From positions 248,001 through 312,000 of the forward strand of contig NZ_AULD01000005.1 of NCBI RefSeq assembly GCF_000425105.1: DNA of 64,000 nt, read 5' to 3'. This DNA comes from Agrococcus lahaulensis DSM 17612. GTDB taxonomy: Bacteria; Actinomycetota; Actinomycetes; Actinomycetales; Microbacteriaceae. The notes beneath the pieces were generated by a model that was not told where the DNA came from, ran no database searches, and saw only the letters and a program-made list of their open reading frames with translations. This document shows, piece by piece, positions 41,546 to 50,877 of this stretch (positions within the stretch are counted from its first letter, which is position 1; every line of letters begins with the position of its first letter). Made by a program: the position numbers and the translations under genes.

Positions 41546-42370
41546 ATGGCCAACCGCCGCTCCCTCATCACCGCCCTCGCCGCGGGCGCGACCGTCGTCG
41601 CGCTCACCGCCTGCACCTCCGGCGCCGCCGACACCGCCGCGCCCGAGGACGGCTCGCTCGGCGCCGTGCGCGTCGGCGCGCTCCCCGTGCCGGCCGGCGA
41701 CATCCTCAACTGGGTGGACGAGAATCTCGCGGATGCCGAGGGTCTCGACATCGAGTACGTCGAGTTCACCGACTACAACACTCCGAACCCCGCCCTCACC
41801 GACGGCTCGACCGAGGCGAACCTCTTCCAGAACGCGACGTTCATGGAGACCTACAACTCGCAGGCGGGCGGCTCGCTCGTCTCCGTCGGCGAGGTCTACC
41901 TCCCGGCCGCCGCCTTCTACTCCGACTCGATCACGTCGATCGACGAGCTCGGCGAGGGCGCGACGATCGCCATCCCGAACGACCCGACGAACGAGGCGCG
42001 CGCGCTCGAGATCCTCGCGGCCGAGGGGCTCATCGAGATCGCCGAGGGTGCGACGAACCTCGACGGCATCACCGCGAACCCGTCGAACTTCCGCTTCACC
42101 GAGGTCGAGAACGCGACGCTGCCGCTCGCGATCCCCGACAACGATGCCGTCTTCGTCACCGCCTCGTTCGCCCTGCCGGCCGGCCTCACGCAGGACCAGG
42201 CGATCCTGACCGAGGGCGACGACTCGGAGTACTTCAACATCCTCGCGACGACGCCCGAGCTCGAGAGCGACCCGCGCATCGCGAAGCTCTACGAGCTGCT
42301 CACGACCGAGGAGACGCAGCAGTACATGCTCGACACGTGGGGCGGCCTGATCGTCCCGGTCGCGCGCTGA
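41546..42370 (+). CDS. metQ: Methionine-binding lipoprotein
   Basis: 274 residues of the NlpA/MetQ family. Signal peptide with lipobox LTAC (about residues 20-23), then AVRVGALPVPAGDILNWVDENLADAEGLDIEYVEFTDYNTPNPALTDGSTEANLFQN, the typical N-terminal lobe. Delivers methionine to MetI at the outer face of the membrane. Nine bases after metI; followed by a strong terminator. Confidence 0.94.
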   Translation: MANRRSLITALAAGATVVALTACTSGAADTAAPEDGSLGAVRVGALPVPAGDILNWVDENLADAEGLDIEYVEFTDYNTPNPALTDGSTEANLFQNATFMETYNSQAGGSLVSVGEVYLPAAAFYSDSITSIDELGEGATIAIPNDPTNEARALEILAAEGLIEIAEGATNLDGITANPSNFRFTEVENATLPLAIPDNDAVFVTASFALPAGLTQDQAILTEGDDSEYFNILATTPELESDPRIAKLYELLTTEETQQYMLDTWGGLIVPVAR

Positions 42371-42387
42371 TCGACCGGTCTCCCCTC

Positions 42388-42420
42388 ACCGCGCCGCGTG
42401 CTCTGAGCACGCGGCGCGGT
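42388..42420 (+). terminator. Terminator of metNIQ
   Basis: ACCGCGCCGCGTGCT (42388-42402) pairs perfectly over 15 bp with AGCACGCGGCGCGGT (42406-42420), three-base loop CTG. It starts 18 bases after the metQ stop; no T tract. Confidence 0.85.
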
Positions 42421-42530
42421 CGTCGTCTCCGGAATCGTTCGCGTGTCAGTGGTCGCCCTTAGTCTTCGCGCAACGAGGTCGGGAGTGGATGTGGGTGGCC
42501 CCATCTACCCTCCTCGCAAGGGAGGCAGCG

Positions 42531-44225
42531 ATGTCGAGCACCGAGCGGGCAGGAGCGGCGGTCGAGGCCGCTCGCGCGCTGCTCGCGGACGCCCCGTCCT
42601 TCCCCACCGCGCCGCGCGATGACGTCATCGAGGTGCTCGGCAGGGTCGCCGAGCTCTCACGCATCGTCGACACGCTGCAGGTGCGGCTGGCGCACGAGGT
42701 CGAGGAGCGCTCGCAGGGCCCGACCGACGAGCCGCTGTCGCTGGTGCTCGGCGCGCGGCACCCCAAGGAGGCGATCGGCAGGGCCTTCGGCATCCGGCCG
42801 GGTCGCGCGCTCGACCTGCTCGTCATGGCTCGGGCGGTCTCGCCGTCGCTCGGGCTCACCGGCGCCACCATCCCCGCGAAGTACCCCGCGGTCGCGGCCG
42901 GGCTGACCGAGGGCGAGCTGTCGTTCGCGCAAGCGCACGCGATCCTCTCGACGCTCGAGCCGGCCGCAGCCCGTGCGGATCTCGAGCAGCTCGCGCTCGC
43001 CGAGCAGAAGCTCGTCCAGCACGCGACCGACCCCGCCATGCCGCTGCCGCCGGAGCAGCTCACGGTGCTCGCCCGCCGCTGCGTCGCGCTGCTCGATCCC
43101 GACGGGATGCTCCCGAACGACGAGAAGCAACGGGCGCTGCGGTCGCTGCGCATGCGGCAGCAGCCCGACGGGTCGTGGGTAACGATCATCCGCTCCCCTG
43201 CCGAGGATGGCTCGAAGCTCAAGGCGATGACGGATGCGTTCAGCGGCCCGCGCGTGAAGGTCGCCTTCCACGACGACCGCTGCGCGAAGGGCGGCTGCGA
43301 CGGCACCGACTGCGACGCCGAGGGCTCGCTCGACGACCGCACCCGCGAGCAGAAGGCGCACGACGCGCTCATCGCCGCCGTCACCGCGTACGCCGCCTCC
43401 GCCGACGCGCCGCTCGCCGGCGGCGAGCCACCCGTGCTCACCTTCGTCGGCACCGTCGAGGCCTACAGCGCGCACGTGCAGGGCCTCACCAGCACCGACT
43501 GCACGCTCACGATCGAGCACACCGGCAGCCTCATCCCCATCCAGGGCATCGACCAGCTGCTCTGCTTCGCCGACACCCACCAACTCATCGTCGACGAGGA
43601 CGGGCACCCGCTGTGGCTGGGTCGCGTGAAGCGGCTCTTCACGCGGGCGCAGAAGCGCGCGCTCGCCAAGCGCGACAAGGGCTGCCGCGTTCCCGGTTGC
43701 GGCATGCCGGTCGCCTGGTGCGAGACGCACCACATCGTCCCCTGGCAGCTCGGCGGCAAGACCGACATCGACAACGGCATTCTCGTCTGCAGTTACCATC
43801 ACCACGAGATCCACGCGGGCCGATTGCGGGTCGAGAAGGCCGGACCACGGCCAGGCCAATGGCGCATCGTCGCCGAGCTCCAGCCCGCGCGCACCCGCAC
43901 CGCCGTCCTCTCGTTCGCGGGTCTGCAGACACCGTCCGAGAGCCCGCGGAGCCTCGCTGCCGCCGCGCCGGCATCGCTCGCGGTGAAGCTGCCCGACTTC
44001 CCCGCGCGCAGCGGCGAGCCGCGCAGCGCGATCCCCGCCGAGCCCGTTGCCCAGGACCCGGTCGGACAGGTCGAGCGATCCATCCGCCCACCGCGGCGGC
44101 ACCGGCGGCCGAGCATCGTGACCGAGCGGCACCTCCGCGCACTGCTCGAGCGGCACGGCCGTGCTCGAGAGCACAGCGCCCGCGCCGATGCGCTGCCGAG
44201 ACCGGGCATCGTGCTCCGCCGCTGA
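42531..44225 (+). CDS. DUF222/13E12-type HNH endonuclease
   Basis: 564 residues. N-terminal helical DUF222 region (about 20-350; SFAQAHAILSTLEP, ARRCVALLDPDGM) and a C-terminal HNH domain, CRVPGCGMPVAWCETHHIVPWQLGGKTDIDN ... CSYHHHEIHAG. Such 13E12-repeat proteins are multicopy in many actinobacterial genomes and often linked to REP elements; their substrate is unknown. GGGAGG precedes ATG 42531. A proline/arginine-rich disordered tail follows the HNH domain (about 450-564). Confidence 0.9.
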   Translation: MSSTERAGAAVEAARALLADAPSFPTAPRDDVIEVLGRVAELSRIVDTLQVRLAHEVEERSQGPTDEPLSLVLGARHPKEAIGRAFGIRPGRALDLLVMARAVSPSLGLTGATIPAKYPAVAAGLTEGELSFAQAHAILSTLEPAAARADLEQLALAEQKLVQHATDPAMPLPPEQLTVLARRCVALLDPDGMLPNDEKQRALRSLRMRQQPDGSWVTIIRSPAEDGSKLKAMTDAFSGPRVKVAFHDDRCAKGGCDGTDCDAEGSLDDRTREQKAHDALIAAVTAYAASADAPLAGGEPPVLTFVGTVEAYSAHVQGLTSTDCTLTIEHTGSLIPIQGIDQLLCFADTHQLIVDEDGHPLWLGRVKRLFTRAQKRALAKRDKGCRVPGCGMPVAWCETHHIVPWQLGGKTDIDNGILVCSYHHHEIHAGRLRVEKAGPRPGQWRIVAELQPARTRTAVLSFAGLQTPSESPRSLAAAAPASLAVKLPDFPARSGEPRSAIPAEPVAQDPVGQVERSIRPPRRHRRPSIVTERHLRALLERHGRAREHSARADALPRPGIVLRR

Positions 44226-44311
44226 TCGGTATCGCTGATCGAACGGCTGCGCGCACGGCGCGCGCACCGCGCATCCCTCTCCTTGCAGCGCGTGAGGGGC
44301 ATGCTTGAGGG

Positions 44312-45535
44312 ATGCACTCCCCTCGTGACGCCAGTCGGCACCCGTCTGCGTCCGCGTCGTCGGCCGCCCGAGTCGCGGCGCACGAGGGGAAGGCAGCGGG
44401 GATGCGGCAGCTCGCCGCCTCGGTGCCGATCCGCACGGCCGCGAGCGGTGCGCAGATCGCGATCCCGATCCTCGTCGTGTCGATCACGGGCGACATCGCG
44501 CTCGGCGCCGCTCTCGCGGCGCTCGCGCTCGTGCCGAGCATCATCGCGGCGCCGCTCGTGGGTGCGATCCTCGACCGCGTGCACCGGCCGCGGCCGCTCA
44601 TGATGGGGGCGGCCGCCGGCACCGCGGTCGCCTACGGATTGACGGCCGCGCTCGATCCGCTGCCGGTGTGGCTCGTCGCGATCGCGCTCGTGCTGAGCGG
44701 GCTGCTCAACCCGTTCGGCTTCGGCGGGCTCTCGAGCTTCGTCGCTCCGGCCGGCACCGACGCGCGCCGCGCCTACGCGCTCGATGCCCTCAGCTACAAC
44801 CTCTCGGGCGTCGCGGGCCCCGCGCTCGTCGCGCTGCTCGCGCCGACGCTCGGTCCGCGCTGGGCGCTCGCCTCGATGGCCGCCATCGCGCTCGTCTCGC
44901 TCGCCGCCTACCCGCTGCTGCGCATCGAACGGCGCGAGGCCGAGCGCAAGGGCCTGTGGCGCTCGATCGGCGCGGGCCTCGTCGCCCTCTCGACGCACCG
45001 GCCGCTCGCGACGATCACCGTCTCCGGCACGCTCGTCGAGTTCGGTCGCGGGATCATGCCCATCGCCGCGATCGGCATCGCGCTGCTCGCGACGGGCGAT
45101 GCCGCCGCGAGCGCCTTCATCGTCACCGCCTTCGCGATCGGCGCGCTCATCGGGGCCATGGTCGAACCCATCCGGCGCACGAACGCATCCGCACAGGCGA
45201 CGATGCTCGTCGGCTTCGCCCTGACGGGTCTGGCGACGCTCGCCGCCGCGCTCGACCTCGGCTTCTGGTGGACGATCGTGCTGGTCGGCCTCTCTGGCGC
45301 GTTCAGCGCCGCGCCGACCGCGGCGATGCTGACCCTCCGGCGCCTCGAGAGCCCCGACGACGTCGTCGCGCAGGTCTTCACGGTCGGCTCCGCGCTGCGC
45401 ACGACGGCGAGCGCGGCCGGTACGGCCGTCGCCGGCCTCCTCGCCGGGCTCGATCCGCTGCTGCTGCTCGCCGCCTCGGGGGCCGTCTGGCTGGTGGGGG
45501 CGCTCACGATGCTCGCGTTCCCGCGCTCACGCTGA
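44312..45535 (+). CDS. MFS transporter, drug-exporter-like
   Basis: 407 residues with about 12 hydrophobic segments. The first loop has GAILDRVHRPRPLMMGAAAG (MFS motif A variant); NPFGFGGLSSFVAP and ALSYNLSGVAGPALVALL resemble the MFS_3 exporters of Actinobacteria. The N-terminal about 30 residues are polar. CATGCT six bases before ATG 44312 suggests a leaderless transcript. Substrate unknown. Confidence 0.88.
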   Translation: MHSPRDASRHPSASASSAARVAAHEGKAAGMRQLAASVPIRTAASGAQIAIPILVVSITGDIALGAALAALALVPSIIAAPLVGAILDRVHRPRPLMMGAAAGTAVAYGLTAALDPLPVWLVAIALVLSGLLNPFGFGGLSSFVAPAGTDARRAYALDALSYNLSGVAGPALVALLAPTLGPRWALASMAAIALVSLAAYPLLRIERREAERKGLWRSIGAGLVALSTHRPLATITVSGTLVEFGRGIMPIAAIGIALLATGDAAASAFIVTAFAIGALIGAMVEPIRRTNASAQATMLVGFALTGLATLAAALDLGFWWTIVLVGLSGAFSAAPTAAMLTLRRLESPDDVVAQVFTVGSALRTTASAAGTAVAGLLAGLDPLLLLAASGAVWLVGALTMLAFPRSR

Positions 45536-45553
45536 CACGCGGCGCCGCGCGAC

Positions 45554-45931
45554 TCAGGCCGCGGGGACCTCGGCGACGGCGGGCGGCGCGTCGGTCGCAG
45601 CCGCCGCTGCGCCGCGGCCCGCGGGCGCGTCGTCGGCGGGCGACCACGGCGCGACGCTCGCGGTCTCGTGGAAGCGCGTGAACGCATCCGCCGTCACCCC
45701 TTGGCGCTCGAAGTCTGCCGCGAGGGTCGCCCAGCACTCGAGCTCGGGCAGGGCTCGCCGCAGGGTCCAGTCGTGCCATAGGACGAGGCGCAGCATCGGC
45801 GAGATGACCGCCGCGCCCTCACGTCGCGGGAAGGCGAGCAGCGCCTGAGTCCAGGCCTCGGCGTCCGCGCGGCGCCATCCAGCCCACACGCTCGGCTCGG
45901 GCACCGTCAGTGCCCGGTCGTCCTGCAGCAT
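45554..45931 (-). CDS. Hypothetical protein
   Basis: 125 residues. A Trp-rich helical N-terminal half (EPSVWAGWRRADAEAWTQALLAFP, MLRLVLWHDWTLRRALPELECWATLAADF) and an Ala/Pro-rich C-terminus. No family recognised. ATG 45931 has GGGAGAAG upstream; convergent with the MFS gene (18-bp gap). Confidence 0.72.
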   Translation of the reverse strand: MLQDDRALTVPEPSVWAGWRRADAEAWTQALLAFPRREGAAVISPMLRLVLWHDWTLRRALPELECWATLAADFERQGVTADAFTRFHETASVAPWSPADDAPAGRGAAAAATDAPPAVAEVPAA

Positions 45932-46052
45932 CCGTCTTCTCCCTCGGGGCGCGAAGTGCACCATGGGTGACAGTACGGCCTACCGGTGCCGACACTCAAC
46001 CGAAACTGAGGATTTCCGTGCCTGTCGGCGAGAAGAACGCGGGAAAGCGGTG

Positions 46053-46250
46053 CTAGGCGAGCCCAGCCTCGCGATTCGTGCGCGGCGGCGAAGGCGCATC
46101 CGCCTCTGCGGGAGCCGGCGCGAGCTCGGGGTTCCGACGCGCGACGATGCGGCGCAGCACGGCGACCCCGATCACGACCACGATGGGGAAGGCGACGGCG
46201 ATGCCCACCGCCAGCAGCACGGCAGGGTTGAGGAGCTCACTGAGCGGCAT
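46053..46250 (-). CDS. Small single-pass membrane protein
   Basis: 65 residues: one hydrophobic helix (PAVLLAVGIAVAFPIVVVIGVAVLRRIV, residues about 9-36) and a polar cytoplasmic tail rich in Ala/Pro. Overlaps the end of the upstream small gene by 14 bases, so the two are probably coupled. Function unknown. Confidence 0.7.
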   Translation of the reverse strand: MPLSELLNPAVLLAVGIAVAFPIVVVIGVAVLRRIVARRNPELAPAPAEADAPSPPRTNREAGLA

Positions 46251-46515
46251 GATCGCGCGCCCGCTTCCAGGCGCCGTCGACGAGCGTGAGCTCGATCGAT
46301 TCGCCGTGCTCGGTGGCGTCCGCGAGGTGCATGCGATTCATGCCCGCTCCTGCGATGGGGAGTGCGATCTCTTGGTGCGACGGGGAGGAGAGGGCCGCGG
46401 ATCTGCGATGACCGGCGGGGGATGCGTTCAGCTCGGCGAGGATCTCGTCGGTGTCGGCACCCGTGGAGGCGACGTTCTTGACTGACTCGATGGTGATGCG
46501 TCGAGCGTACTCCAC
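46237..46515 (-). CDS. Small hypothetical protein
   Basis: 92 residues from GTG 46515, six-base region after TATGTA suggesting a leaderless start; an in-frame upstream GTG would add about 14 residues. Strong GC bias at third positions supports coding. Sequence ITIESVKNVASTGADTDEILAEL and IELTLVDGAWKRARDHAAQ; no family recognised. Coupled to the small membrane protein. Confidence 0.55.
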   Translation of the reverse strand: MEYARRITIESVKNVASTGADTDEILAELNASPAGHRRSAALSSPSHQEIALPIAGAGMNRMHLADATEHGESIELTLVDGAWKRARDHAAQ

Positions 46516-46643
46516 TGGGGTACATAGGTGAGCGATAGGTTTCCTCACCTCCTCGCCCTCCCCCGCGCGACGGAGGCCGGCCACCGCTAGCTCCCCTCCC
46601 GACGGCTGAGGCGTGCTCCCAGCGGCCGTCCTAGGCTCGACGC

Positions 46644-47930
46644 ATGCCCGTGCGCAAGGCCCCCAACGCGAGCTCGACGCGAGCCGACGCCACCCTCGCC
46701 GGAGTGCTCGCCGCCATCGGCTGCCTCATGGTGGCGCTCACCGACATGACCGGCCTCCAGTTCGCGGACATCCCCATCTGGGCGCCGCTCCTCGCGGCCC
46801 TGCTGCTGCCCCTGCCCCTCGTGTGGCGGCGGCGCTTCCCCGTGCCGGCCGCCATCGCGCAGATCGTCATCTACGTCGCCGCGGGCGAGTCGGGCGCGAT
46901 CGAGCTCTATGCCTCGCAGGTCGCCCTGTTCATGGGCTTCTACTCGATCGGCGCGTGGGATCCCGACCGCCGGCGCGCGTTCTGGTCGCGCGTCGTGATC
47001 TCGCTGCTCATGGCCGCATGGCTCGCCGCGTCGGCGGTGCGCGGCTTCTTCGACCCCGAGACGGGTGAGCGCGGGGTCTCGGCGTACTTCGCGCTGCTCA
47101 TGATCCAGGTGGTCGTCAACGCCGCGTACTTCGGCGGCGGCTGGATCTTCGGCGACCGCGCCTGGCGCTCGGCCATCGAGCAGGAGCGGCTCGCCGCCGC
47201 GCACGCCGAGATCGAGGCGCAGCAGCAGCAGCTCGCCGACCAGGCCGTCTCGCTCGAGCGCCTGCGCATCGCGCGCGAGCTGCACGACGTCGTCGCCCAC
47301 CACGTCTCGGCGATGGGCGTGCAGGCCGGCGCCGCGAGGCGCGTGCTCGCGACCGACCAGGAGAAGGCGGCGGATGCGCTCCGGCACGTCGAGGCGTCGG
47401 CGCGGGAGGCGATCACCGAGCTGCGCTCGCTCGTCGTCACGCTGCGCTCCGAGGACGACGGCGCCGCCGCTGCACCCGACCTCGACGCGCTGCCCGACCT
47501 CGTCGAGGCGGCGCGCACGAGCGGCCAGCGGGTGACGCTCGCGACGATCGGCGAGCCGCGCCGCGTGACCCCCATGGTGGGGCTCACGGCCTTCCGCGTC
47601 GTGCAGGAGGCGCTCACGAACGCCCGCAAGCACGCCGGCCCCGTCGCCGAGGTCGACGTGCGCGTGCGCTACCTGCCCGACGAGCTCGAGGTCGAGATCG
47701 CCGACGACGGCCACGGCAGCGGTGCGGGCCAGCACGGCGCCGGTGCGGGCGTGCTCGGCATGCGTGAGCGCGTCGCCGCGCTCGGCGGCTCGCTCGAGGT
47801 GGGGCCGCGCTCGAGGGGCGGCTGGCTCGTGCGGGCGCGCATCCCCGCGCACGGCGGGGCGGCACGGCCGACCGACGCCGCGACCGATCCCGCCGACGCG
47901 GCACCCGCAGCGCCGACGACCACGGTCTGA
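46644..47930 (+). CDS. Sensor histidine kinase (HisKA_3 type)
   Basis: 428 residues. Four to five N-terminal membrane helices, a coiled linker (ERLAAAHAEIEAQQQQLADQAVSLE), dimerisation/phosphoacceptor region with His214 in ERLRIARELHDVVAHHVS, and an HATPase domain with ALTNARKHAG and ADDGHGSGAGQHGAGAGVLGMRERV. Narrow- to no-periplasmic sensor, typical of membrane-stress kinases. TAGGCT six bases before the ATG. Its NarL-type partner at 49716 is on the same strand, but a minus-strand gene lies between them. Confidence 0.93.
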   Translation: MPVRKAPNASSTRADATLAGVLAAIGCLMVALTDMTGLQFADIPIWAPLLAALLLPLPLVWRRRFPVPAAIAQIVIYVAAGESGAIELYASQVALFMGFYSIGAWDPDRRRAFWSRVVISLLMAAWLAASAVRGFFDPETGERGVSAYFALLMIQVVVNAAYFGGGWIFGDRAWRSAIEQERLAAAHAEIEAQQQQLADQAVSLERLRIARELHDVVAHHVSAMGVQAGAARRVLATDQEKAADALRHVEASAREAITELRSLVVTLRSEDDGAAAAPDLDALPDLVEAARTSGQRVTLATIGEPRRVTPMVGLTAFRVVQEALTNARKHAGPVAEVDVRVRYLPDELEVEIADDGHGSGAGQHGAGAGVLGMRERVAALGGSLEVGPRSRGGWLVRARIPAHGGAARPTDAATDPADAAPAAPTTTV

Positions 47931-47937
47931 CGAGCGG

Positions 47938-49644
47938 TCAGGGGCAGCGCGTGTAGCTCGCCGCCGCCGGGCTGAGCGTCGGCAGCCCGCCGAGCACGAG
48001 CACGGCATCGGGCTCGGCCCTGATGAGCGCGCTGCGCGTCGCGGCCGGCATGCAGCCGTGCCGCGAGAGCAGGAGCGGAGCGCCGACCGCGCCAGCCGCG
48101 GCGGCTCCCGCGAGCGCGTCGGGGAAGCCCGTGCCGCTCGCGAGGTAGGCGGTCTCGACGACGCCGAACTCGCGCGCGAGCTGCGCCGCCGTCGCGAAGC
48201 GGTCGGCGCCCGCGTAGCGGTCGACGTCGATGCGCGCACTCGTGAGGCCCGAGGCGATGCCCGCCGAGACCGAGGTCTCGTCGCCGACGACCCCGACCCA
48301 TCCGACCCCGAGCCGCTCGAGCGCCGCCGCTGTGCCTGCGTCGAGTGCACCGCTGCCGCCGTTGACGAGCAGCACCGGGCCGTCTCGGCGCGCGGCGACG
48401 GGACCCGCCGCGAGCGCGTCGGGGAACTTGAGGCCTGTCGCGATGAGGGCGTCGGACGCGGATCCGAACGCGTGCTCGGCGATGAGCCGGCTCGTGTGGA
48501 AGCGGTCGGTGCCGCCGAGACGGAGGGTTTCGGGGGCCGTGGGGAGCTCCCGCACGGCCGTCTCGACCGCCGCCGACACCGAGGGCTCGGCGCCGACGAT
48601 CACGACCTCCGCCGGTCGCAACCGTTGGATCTCGTCGAGCACGATCCGGGGCGCGCTGCCGCGCGGCGTGAGGAGCACCGGGCCGCCCTCGGCCGCCGCG
48701 GCTGGACCTGCGGCGAGGCCGTCGGGGAAGCTCTCGCCGCTCGCGAGGTAGACGACGTCCGCGCGGGAGGGGAACGCCCGACGCGAGATCTCGACCGCGG
48801 TCGAGTAGCGGTCGGCGCCCGCGATGCGCTGCGCCGTCGGCAACGGCTCGGTCGGGTCGCCGAACCAGTCGGTCCAGATGCGCCAGGTGTTGCGGTTGCG
48901 GTAGGCGGAGCACGCGTCGCCCTCGCCGTAGAGGTTCGCGAGCGCCGCAGCGTTCGGCTGGTACGGCGTGTAGTTGTACAGGCCCGCGGTCGCCTGATTG
49001 CGGATGAGCACAGGACTCGACCCGCACGCGGCGTTCGGGTGGAAGCGCACCTGGTTCACGACGCCGGCCCTGTGGTTCCAGCGCTCAGGGTGCGCCGCGT
49101 ACCGCTGGAACTGCCGCGCGCCGTAGTACACCTGGTAGAAGAAGCCGCCGACGGTGGGGTCGCACGGCGCGGTGTCAGGGCAGCCGAATCCGGTCGCCTT
49201 CATGTAGTGCACCGCGGTCGGCGCAGCTCGGGTGACGAGCGACTGCTCCTTCTGCAGCAGCACGAGCAGGTAGCGCTGAGAGATGTCGCACGCCTCGCCG
49301 ACGCGGGCGATGATGCTGGCCGCGGACTCGCTCGCCCTGCCCGGCACCGCGTCGCAGTAGGCGTCAGCGGGCATGGTGGGCGTGCGCTGCGCGTAGGTGT
49401 CGAGGCACGTGTAGCCCGCGGTGCATCCGCGGTGCTTCGAGTCGATGAACGCCTGCACCTCGGCGGCGCTCATCGCGAGCCCGTCGTAGAAGCGCTCGTC
49501 GGAGATGATGAGCCCCGGGTCGAAGTCGGCCGCGACCGCGGCGCTGGCGCTGCCCTCCGGACCGGGCGACGGGACGACCGTCAGCAGGCCGCCGACGAGC
49601 GCGGCGACGAGGCCGGCCACGAGCGTCCGTGATCTTGCGCGCAT
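47938..49644 (-). CDS. Secreted cell-wall-binding repeat 2 protein
   Basis: 568 residues. Signal peptide (1 to about 37), a domain of about 240 residues with YGARQFQRYAAHPERWNHRAGVVNQVRFHPNAACG and YNYTPYQPNAAALANLYGEGDACSAYRNRNTWRIWTDWF, then three cell-wall-binding repeat 2 units beginning QRIAGADRYSTAVEIS, LRLGGTDRFHTSRLI and DRYAGADRFATAAQLA. The repeats anchor proteins to wall polymers; the middle region recurs in actinobacterial wall proteins, perhaps as a glycan-active or hydrolase-like module. ATG 49644 has TGGAGG upstream. Separates a kinase from its response regulator. Confidence 0.9.
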   Translation of the reverse strand: MRARSRTLVAGLVAALVGGLLTVVPSPGPEGSASAAVAADFDPGLIISDERFYDGLAMSAAEVQAFIDSKHRGCTAGYTCLDTYAQRTPTMPADAYCDAVPGRASESAASIIARVGEACDISQRYLLVLLQKEQSLVTRAAPTAVHYMKATGFGCPDTAPCDPTVGGFFYQVYYGARQFQRYAAHPERWNHRAGVVNQVRFHPNAACGSSPVLIRNQATAGLYNYTPYQPNAAALANLYGEGDACSAYRNRNTWRIWTDWFGDPTEPLPTAQRIAGADRYSTAVEISRRAFPSRADVVYLASGESFPDGLAAGPAAAAEGGPVLLTPRGSAPRIVLDEIQRLRPAEVVIVGAEPSVSAAVETAVRELPTAPETLRLGGTDRFHTSRLIAEHAFGSASDALIATGLKFPDALAAGPVAARRDGPVLLVNGGSGALDAGTAAALERLGVGWVGVVGDETSVSAGIASGLTSARIDVDRYAGADRFATAAQLAREFGVVETAYLASGTGFPDALAGAAAAGAVGAPLLLSRHGCMPAATRSALIRAEPDAVLVLGGLPTLSPAAASYTRCP

Positions 49645-49715
49645 CCGTCGTCCTCCATCGGGCAGCGGGGTCGTGGTCAGCATACGGGTGCGGATCGCGC
49701 CGGTAGCGTTGAGGG

Positions 49716-50438
49716 GTGACGCGCATCCTGCTGGTGGACGATCAGGCGCTCGTGCGCGGGGGCTTCGAGACGATCCTCTCGTCGGAGCCGGGCTTCGAGG
49801 TCGTCGGGCAGGCGAAGGACGGCGCCGAGGGCGTGCGGCTCGCCGCCGAGCTCCAGCCCGACGTCATCTGCATGGACGTGCAGATGCCGGTCATGGACGG
49901 CCTCGAGGCGACCCGCGCGATCTGCGCGAGCGACTCGCACGCCGCCGTGCTCATGCTCACGACCTTCGACCGCGAGGACTTCCTCTTCGAGGCGCTCTCG
50001 GCGGGCGCCTCCGGGTTCCTGCTCAAGACCGCCGAGCCCGAGCAGCTCATCGACGCGGTGCACGCGCTCGCGCGCGGCGACGCGCTGCTCTCCCCCGAGG
50101 TGACGCGGCGCGTGATCGAGCGGTTCGCGGCGACCAGGGTTCCGGTGGCGGATGCGTCGGGCCGCGGTGCCGAGGCCGGCCCGGCCGGTCACGGGGCCGG
50201 GAGCGCGACCGAGGTCGACGCATCCGGCGCGCTCACCCCGCTCACCGACCGGGAGCGCGAGACGCTGCTGCTGCTCGCGCGCGGCCGCTCGAACGCCGAG
50301 ATCGCGAAGGAGCTCTTCGTCGGCGAGGCGACCGTGAAGACGCATGTGTCGAACGTGCTGCTGAAGCTCGGCATCCGCGACCGCATCCACGCCGTCATCT
50401 GGGCGTACGAGCACGGGGTGATCGCGCCCCGTGGCTGA
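49716..50438 (+). CDS. NarL/LuxR-family response regulator
   Basis: 240 residues. Receiver domain with Asp8, Asp9, phosphoacceptor Asp54 (CMDVQMPVMDG) and Lys in LLKTAEP; C-terminal LuxR helix-turn-helix (LTDRERETLLLLARGRSNAEIAKELFVGEATVKTHVSNVLLKLGIRDR). A Gly/Ala-rich linker of about 35 residues (about 145-175) is longer than usual. GTG six bases after TAGCGT suggests a leaderless transcript. Cognate partner is almost certainly the kinase at 46644-47930. Confidence 0.94.
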   Translation: MTRILLVDDQALVRGGFETILSSEPGFEVVGQAKDGAEGVRLAAELQPDVICMDVQMPVMDGLEATRAICASDSHAAVLMLTTFDREDFLFEALSAGASGFLLKTAEPEQLIDAVHALARGDALLSPEVTRRVIERFAATRVPVADASGRGAEAGPAGHGAGSATEVDASGALTPLTDRERETLLLLARGRSNAEIAKELFVGEATVKTHVSNVLLKLGIRDRIHAVIWAYEHGVIAPRG

Positions 50439-50448
50439 CTGAGCCGGC

Positions 50449-50793
50449 TCAGGGGCGCGCGAGGAGTCCCGCGATCTGGTCGAGCGCGCCGGGCGCGAGC
50501 CGGTAGTACGCCCACGTGCCGCGCTTCGAGCGGGTGAGGAAGCCGGCGTCGACGAGCACCTTGAGGTGGTGCGAGACGGTCGGTTGCGAGAGGCCGAGCG
50601 GCTCGGTGAGGTCGCACACGCACGCCTCGCCGTCGGCGTGCGCCGAGACCATCGACAGCAGGCGCAGCCGCGCGGGGTCGGCGAGCGCCTTGAGCGCGCG
50701 CGAGAGCGTCGCCGCGGCGTCGGCGTCCATCACCTCGCGGGTGACGGGCGAGCAGCACGCCTGCAGGTCGGTGATCGGGAGGACGGTCGTCAC
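50449..50793 (-). CDS. arsR: ArsR-family arsenic-responsive repressor
   Basis: 114 residues. Winged helix with ALKALADPARLRLLSMVSAHADGEACVCDLTEPLGLSQPTVSHHLKVLVDAGFLTRSKRGTWAYYRL. Metalloid ligands: an N-terminal Cys pair (Cys13-Cys14) plus the Cys58/Cys60 of ACVCDL, the arrangement of Corynebacterium ArsR1. Represses the divergent ars genes; inducer is arsenite or antimonite. GTG 50793 assumed; ATG 50811 would add six residues. Convergent with the response regulator. Confidence 0.9.
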   Translation of the reverse strand: MTTVLPITDLQACCSPVTREVMDADAAATLSRALKALADPARLRLLSMVSAHADGEACVCDLTEPLGLSQPTVSHHLKVLVDAGFLTRSKRGTWAYYRLAPGALDQIAGLLARP

Positions 50794-50818
50794 GCATCCA
50801 TCGTGGCACATGCATTGA

Positions 50819-50864
50819 CATCCGTCGATGGATGCGACCACAATGCATCGACGATCATCGATGG
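50819..50864. promoter_or_regulatory. ArsR operator region
   Basis: CATCC-GTCGAT-GGATG (50819-50834) is a perfect 5-bp inverted repeat with a 6-bp centre. A second ATCGA-rich element (50846-50864, CATCGACGATCATCGATGG) follows, just before the ribosome-binding site of the peptide gene. Both are related to ATCGAT-type ArsR boxes and lie between the divergent start codons. Confidence 0.6.
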
Positions 50865-50877
50865 AAGGAGGTGTGCG

